DNA of 27,737 bases from an uncultured Clostridium sp. (GTDB taxonomy: Bacteria > Bacillota > Clostridia > TANB77 > CAG-508), in assembly GCA_900555835.1 (NCBI GenBank), contig USMK01000021.1:1-27737 (forward strand), in the 5' to 3' direction. Shown piece by piece: positions 23,958 through 27,737 of the stretch. The position numbers and the translations under genes are program-made. Every line of letters starts with the position of its first letter. Position 1 is the first letter of the stretch. The notes beneath the pieces were generated by a model. That model was not told the DNA's origin. It saw only the letters and a program-made list of their open reading frames with translations, and did not search any database.

Positions 23958-24749
23958 TTATTCTTCAATTAAACTATAAAAATTATCAAATTCATATCCT
24001 TCTGATTTTAAGTAGGCAATGGAGTCTTTTAAAATTAGTGAGGAATTGTTTACGTCTGTGGTGTCGTGCATTAGAACTACAAGAGTTCCTTTGTTTTTTG
24101 CGGTTTTCTTTAAATTGGCTAAAAGTTGATAATTGCTATATTTCTTTTCGGAGTCTTTATTTAGACAATTCCAGTCTATGTAGGTGTAGTTTATTTCATT
24201 AAGTAGCTTTAAGGCTTCTTTCTTTTTTCCTTTGTTATTGGCAGACATAAATCCATTTGGAAAACGAAAAATATGAGCACAATAATTGCTTATACCAATA
24301 GCTTTTCCAATTGCAATATCTGTTTTTTTAACCTCGTTTAAGAAACTATTCTTGCTTTTATACAAAATTGCATTATTGTGGTCATAACCGTGGTTTGCGA
24401 TATAGTGGCCTTCTTCATAAGCACGTTTAACTATTTCTGGGTGTTTTTCTACATATTTCCCAATAACGAAAAAAGTAGCTTTTATATTTTCTTCTTTTAA
24501 GATATCCAAAATCTTTGGAGTAGCACTAATTGTAGGTCCATCGTCGAAGGTTAGATAAACGATTTTTTCTTTGTTTTTTGTAATATTAGAAATTTTAGAC
24601 ATAAGTTCATCTGACATAATGCTATTTTCTACTAATTCAATGGCAAATGAATGAGGAACACTGAAAGTGAAAAATAGAAAAATTGAAATTAGCAATATTG
24701 TAATAATATTTAATATAATTTGTTTTTTACTTGTAAATAAAATTTTCAT
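23958..24749 (-). CDS. Polysaccharide deacetylase (NodB domain, PdaA-like)
   Basis: A 263-residue protein with an N-terminal membrane segment or signal peptide (about 8-36) and a NodB domain. The motifs are TFDDGPT (67-73, catalytic and metal Asp), NHGYDH (metal His pair), RFPNG (near 162-166) and LMHD near the C-terminus. It removes acetyl groups from peptidoglycan or a related polymer outside the membrane. PdaA acts in spore cortex formation, which suits a spore former, but other roles cannot be excluded. The start is ATG 24749, five bases after GAGG; a GTG two codons earlier overlaps the binding site and was rejected. Confidence 0.9.
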   Translation of the reverse strand: MKILFTSKKQIILNIITILLISIFLFFTFSVPHSFAIELVENSIMSDELMSKISNITKNKEKIVYLTFDDGPTISATPKILDILKEENIKATFFVIGKYVEKHPEIVKRAYEEGHYIANHGYDHNNAILYKSKNSFLNEVKKTDIAIGKAIGISNYCAHIFRFPNGFMSANNKGKKKEALKLLNEINYTYIDWNCLNKDSEKKYSNYQLLANLKKTAKNKGTLVVLMHDTTDVNNSSLILKDSIAYLKSEGYEFDNFYSLIEE

Positions 24750-24771
24750 AATCACCTCTAAATAAATGTAT

Positions 24772-24800
24772 TTGCTTAGTATATATTTTTATGATAAGAT
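24772..24800 (+). promoter_or_regulatory. Promoter of the rRNA methyltransferase gene
   Basis: TTGCTT (24772-24777), a 17-base spacer and TAAGAT (24795-24800), 31 bases before the start codon. Confidence 0.55.
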
Positions 24801-24831
24801 ATGTAAAAAATGATAGGTAGGAAGAAAAATA

Positions 24832-25740
24832 ATGAATGAAAAAATACCACAATTTTTATACAATAAGTTAATAAATCAATATGGAAACGAAATTACAGAA
24901 GAAATTATAAATGGATATTCTAAAAAGAGATTCGTCACATTAAGAGTTAATACAATAAAAAGTACGGTAGAAAATGTTACAAATATCTTAAAAGAAAATA
25001 ACATTACATATAATGAGGTAAAATGGAGCAAAGAGGCACTTATCATTGAAAATGCTAATGAAAATGATATTAGAAAATTGAAAATATATGAAAATGGCGA
25101 AATATATTTTCAAAGCCTATCTTCTATGATTCCACCAATTATACTTGATGCAAAAGCAGGAGAAAATGTGCTTGATATGACTGCTGCACCTGGTGGCAAA
25201 ACTACACAAATTGCTGCATTATCTGGCAATGAAGCACTAATAACTGCGTGTGAGAAAAATAAAATAAGGTTGGAGAAATTGAAATATAATATAGAAAAAC
25301 AGGGAGCTAAAAGAATAAATGTAATGAACATAGATGCAAGAAATTTGGATGAATTTTTCTCTTTTGATAAAATTTTGCTAGATGCACCTTGTAGTGGAAG
25401 TGGAACTATTTACTTAAATGATGAAAAAATGGAAAATAAATTTACAGAAGATTTAATAAAAAGAAGTATAAAATTTCAAGAAGAACTAATAAATAAAGCT
25501 TTAAAAGTATTGAAAATTGGAGAAGAAATGGTATATTCTACTTGTTCTATTTTACAAGAGGAGAACGAGCAGATTATACAAAAAATATTAAATAAGGGAA
25601 ATGCTCAAATAATTTTGATAGATAAAGAAAATTTAAAAGGCATACCATTTTTACCAACAAAAATAGAAGGGGCAATTTGTGTAAAACCAACTGATTTATA
25701 TGAAGGATTTTTTGTGGCAAAAATCAAAAAAGTAAAGTAA
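24832..25740 (+). CDS. RsmB/RsmF-type rRNA (cytosine-5) methyltransferase
   Basis: A 302-residue S-adenosylmethionine enzyme of the NOL1/NOP2/Sun family. An N-terminal RNA-binding part (about 1-85) includes RFVTLRVNT. The methyltransferase core shows LDMTAAPGGKTTQIA (SAM binding, near 114-127), DAPCSGSGT (near 188, with one catalytic Cys) and YSTCSI (near 239, nucleophile Cys). It lacks the C-terminal domain of longer RsmF enzymes, as in the short Bacillota type, so the target cytosine in 16S rRNA is not fixed. The ribosome binding site AGGAAG precedes the ATG. With rluD and rluB it makes three rRNA modification genes in the window. Confidence 0.92.
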   Translation: MNEKIPQFLYNKLINQYGNEITEEIINGYSKKRFVTLRVNTIKSTVENVTNILKENNITYNEVKWSKEALIIENANENDIRKLKIYENGEIYFQSLSSMIPPIILDAKAGENVLDMTAAPGGKTTQIAALSGNEALITACEKNKIRLEKLKYNIEKQGAKRINVMNIDARNLDEFFSFDKILLDAPCSGSGTIYLNDEKMENKFTEDLIKRSIKFQEELINKALKVLKIGEEMVYSTCSILQEENEQIIQKILNKGNAQIILIDKENLKGIPFLPTKIEGAICVKPTDLYEGFFVAKIKKVK

Positions 25741-25827
25741 GGGAAAATTAAACTGACCCATCAGTATAAAGACTTAATTGCTTTTTTATGTTATAAATAA
25801 TATAAGAAAATATTAAGGGAGATAGTG

Positions 25828-27549
25828 ATGGAAAAAAATAAGATTTTTGAAGTAGACGAGTTTAATAATATAAAAGAAATTATAACAAATTCAGCAAAAA
25901 AGTATGAAAATAATATTGCTTTTGTGATAAAGAATAAGAAAGATAAAGAAGTGTCATATGAAAATATAACATATTCAAGGTTATTAGAAGATGTAAATAA
26001 ATTAGGAACTGCGTTTTATGATATGGAACTTAAAGGAAAAAGAGTAGCTATAATTGGTAAAAATAGATATGAATGGTGTATTTCTCATTTGGCAAATTTA
26101 TTAGGTGGAATTGTTTCTGTTCCACTAGATAAAGATTTACAATATGAAGAACTTGAAAATTCTTTAATCAGAAGTGAAGCGGAATGTATTATTTTTGATG
26201 AGAAATTATTAGAAAAAATAACTCAAATTAAAGAAAATGGAAAAACAAATTTAAAAGAATTTATTTGTATGAGCAAGGGATATGAGTATAAAGCAGTTGA
26301 AGAACTTGTTCAAAAAGGGGAAAAGTTGATAAATAGTGGAAAAACAGAGTATATAAATGCTTCAATTGACGAAAATGCAATGAGCATTTTACTTTTTACA
26401 TCTGGTACTACTTCAAAATCAAAGGCTGTAATGCTTTCACAAAAAAATATTGCCTCTAATATTTATGCAATGCAAAGTGTTGAAGATATAAGAAACACAG
26501 ACACCAATATTGCGTTTTTACCTTTTCACCATATTTTTGGTTCAACTTGTATGATAATGATGCTAGCATGTGGTGTAAAAACTGTATTTCCAGATGGATT
26601 AAGATATATAAAACAGAATTTGAATGAATATAAAGTGACTTTATTTGTTGGTGTGCCAGTTTTAATAGAAGCAATTTACAAAACTATAATGAAAGAAGTA
26701 CAAAAACAAGGAAAAGAAAAACTAATAAAAAGTGCAACTGCCATCAGTAATATATTGTTAAAATTGCATATTGATATTAGAAGAAAAATATTTAAAAGTG
26801 TAATAGATGCCTTGGGAGGAGAACTTAGACTTTTAATATCAGGAGGAGCACCAGCAGATGCTAAAATTTCAAAAGGGTTTAACGATTTAGGAATAAAAAC
26901 AGTTCAAGGATACGGTCTAAGCGAAACATCCCCAGTAATTTCAGCAGAAAATGACAAGGTTATAAAAAATGGCTCTGTTGGTATACCAATGATAAATGTG
27001 GAAGTTGATATTGTAAATCCAGATAAAGATGGTATTGGAGAAATAAGGGTAAAAGGTCCAAGTGTAATGCTAGGGTATTATAAAATGCCTGAACTTACAA
27101 GTGAAGTATTAAGAGATGGATGGTTTTATACAGGAGATTTAGGGTATATTGATAAAGCAGGGTGTTTATTTATTACTGGAAGAAATAAGAATTTAATTGT
27201 TTTGAAGAATGGTAAAAAGATTTTTCCAGAGGAGTTAGAAATATTAGTAAATAGGCTTGAACTTGTTGAAGAGTCTATGGTGTTTGGTATGCCTAATGAA
27301 AAAGATATGGATGATGTGAAGTTATTTGTTAAGGTGGTTTATGATAAGGAAGTTGTTAAACAGAAGTATGTAGGCAAAAGTGAAGAAGAGTTGTATAAAA
27401 TTGTTTGGGATGAAATAAAGGAACTTAACAAGTCTTTTCCAAGATACAAGCATATTCAAGGACTTATATTATCAGGAGAAGAGCTTATTAAGACAACTAC
27501 AAAGAAAGTAAAAAGACAAGAGGAAATGAAGAAAATTCTTGCTGAATGA
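25828..27549 (+). CDS. AMP-forming acyl-CoA synthetase (long-chain type)
   Basis: A 573-residue ANL-superfamily ligase that activates a fatty acid as acyl-AMP and then acyl-CoA. The P-loop-like LLFTSGTTSKSKAVMLSQ is near 189-206, GYGLSETSP near 366-374, and the C-terminal YTGDLGYIDKAGCLFITGRNKNLIVLKNGKKIFPEELE near 430-470 gives the ATP-binding Asp and hinge. The length and the LPFHH segment near 230 fit long-chain acyl-CoA synthetases or the related carboxylate-activating enzymes. The start is ATG 25828; a GTG one codon earlier is closer to the AAGGGAGA binding site and rejected. It has its own terminator. Substrate not certain. Confidence 0.9.
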   Translation: MEKNKIFEVDEFNNIKEIITNSAKKYENNIAFVIKNKKDKEVSYENITYSRLLEDVNKLGTAFYDMELKGKRVAIIGKNRYEWCISHLANLLGGIVSVPLDKDLQYEELENSLIRSEAECIIFDEKLLEKITQIKENGKTNLKEFICMSKGYEYKAVEELVQKGEKLINSGKTEYINASIDENAMSILLFTSGTTSKSKAVMLSQKNIASNIYAMQSVEDIRNTDTNIAFLPFHHIFGSTCMIMMLACGVKTVFPDGLRYIKQNLNEYKVTLFVGVPVLIEAIYKTIMKEVQKQGKEKLIKSATAISNILLKLHIDIRRKIFKSVIDALGGELRLLISGGAPADAKISKGFNDLGIKTVQGYGLSETSPVISAENDKVIKNGSVGIPMINVEVDIVNPDKDGIGEIRVKGPSVMLGYYKMPELTSEVLRDGWFYTGDLGYIDKAGCLFITGRNKNLIVLKNGKKIFPEELEILVNRLELVEESMVFGMPNEKDMDDVKLFVKVVYDKEVVKQKYVGKSEEELYKIVWDEIKELNKSFPRYKHIQGLILSGEELIKTTTKKVKRQEEMKKILAE

Positions 27550-27555
27550 TTTTGG

Positions 27556-27588
27556 GGGACGGAGAAAAGAAGCATCCGTCCCTTTTTT
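27556..27588 (+). terminator. Terminator of the acyl-CoA synthetase gene
   Basis: The stem GGGACGGA/TCCGTCCC with an 11-base loop and six Ts, GC-rich for this genome. Confidence 0.9.
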
Positions 27589-27644
27589 CTCGCGGGCTTA
27601 GGAAGTTGAGAGGAAAATCCTTGTGAAAGGGGGCAGTACAGGTT

Positions 27645-27718
27645 TGTCGAAAAATGTCGGAAATTTCTGGAAATTTTTTGTAAAAAGTATTTACATAAAT
27701 TTAAAAATGTAGTATTAT
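27645..27718 (+). promoter_or_regulatory. Promoter module with tandem Spo0A-box-like sites (copy 2)
   Basis: TGTCGAA (27645-27651) and TGTCGGA (27655-27661) 10 bases apart, then TTTACA (27690-27695), a 17-base spacer and TATTAT (27713-27718). Geometry matches the module at 4404-4479 within two bases. It reads out of the window into an unseen gene. Confidence 0.55.
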
Positions 27719-27737
27719 AATATAAATTGTTTGATAA

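Noticed and set aside
1..27737. CGG reassigned to another amino acid (Trp or Gln, as reported in some bacteria)
   Set aside because: A plain reassignment keeps the frame; here the frame itself changes by +1 at every site.
1..27737. CRISPR arrays, insertion sequences, rRNA genes
   Set aside because: No regularly spaced repeats, terminal inverted repeats or rRNA sequence were seen.

Overview
The window is AT-rich chromosomal DNA with tightly packed genes, strong AGGAGG-type ribosome binding sites and TTGACA/TATAAT-type promoters. Gene content points to a low-GC Clostridia-type member of the Bacillota: EF-P with a CD1247-like partner, an AckA/Pta acetate pathway, a CmpB-type permease, a SpoVB/MurJ-type flippase, a PdaA-like deacetylase and Spo0A-box-like sites. 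No species can be named from the sequence alone.

Layout. 1-1620: the end of an unknown gene, then efp and a zinc-ribbon partner. 1625-4236 (minus): an M23 peptidase whose reading frame must shift four times, a CmpB-type membrane protein, and ackA. 4237-5864: a long intergenic region with a promoter module, a Rpn-type nuclease and a deletion remnant of a second copy. 5865-7100: a DAACS symporter. 7246-12053: a probable operon pta - GT-C-like membrane protein - lspA - rluD - rluB, in which both pseudouridine synthases carry one +1 frameshift. 12133-15429: a convergent pair, a replication-relaxation-like protein and a VirD4/TraG-like coupling ATPase. 15609-17684: a flippase and HU. 17818-20072: a small HTH regulator and a GntR-ABC-permease operon behind a perfect palindromic operator. 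20163-23660: an anchored protein of unknown function, a lipoprotein and a Fic protein. 23790-27549: tRNA-Leu(UAA), a polysaccharide deacetylase, an RsmB-type rRNA methyltransferase and an acyl-CoA synthetase. The window ends in a second copy of the promoter module seen at 4404-4479.

Main discovery candidate. Three otherwise intact genes (M23 peptidase, rluD, rluB) need six +1 frameshifts in total to give full-length products. All six fall on an in-frame CGG codon. At each one, skipping the C leaves a GGT or GGA glycine codon in the new frame, and at least the rluD glycine is an invariant family residue. Removing the six Cs gives exact reading frames of 201, 307 and 240 codons including stops, with catalytic residues preserved. 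Reading the roughly 7,400 codons of the other genes by eye I find only one in-frame CGG, codon 3 of a lipoprotein, while dozens of out-of-frame CGG triplets cause no shift. This suggests a lineage in which CGG is unassigned or hungry and is decoded as a +1 shift (CGG-N read as Gly), in both gene orientations. The mechanism is inference; the pattern is visible in the sequence.
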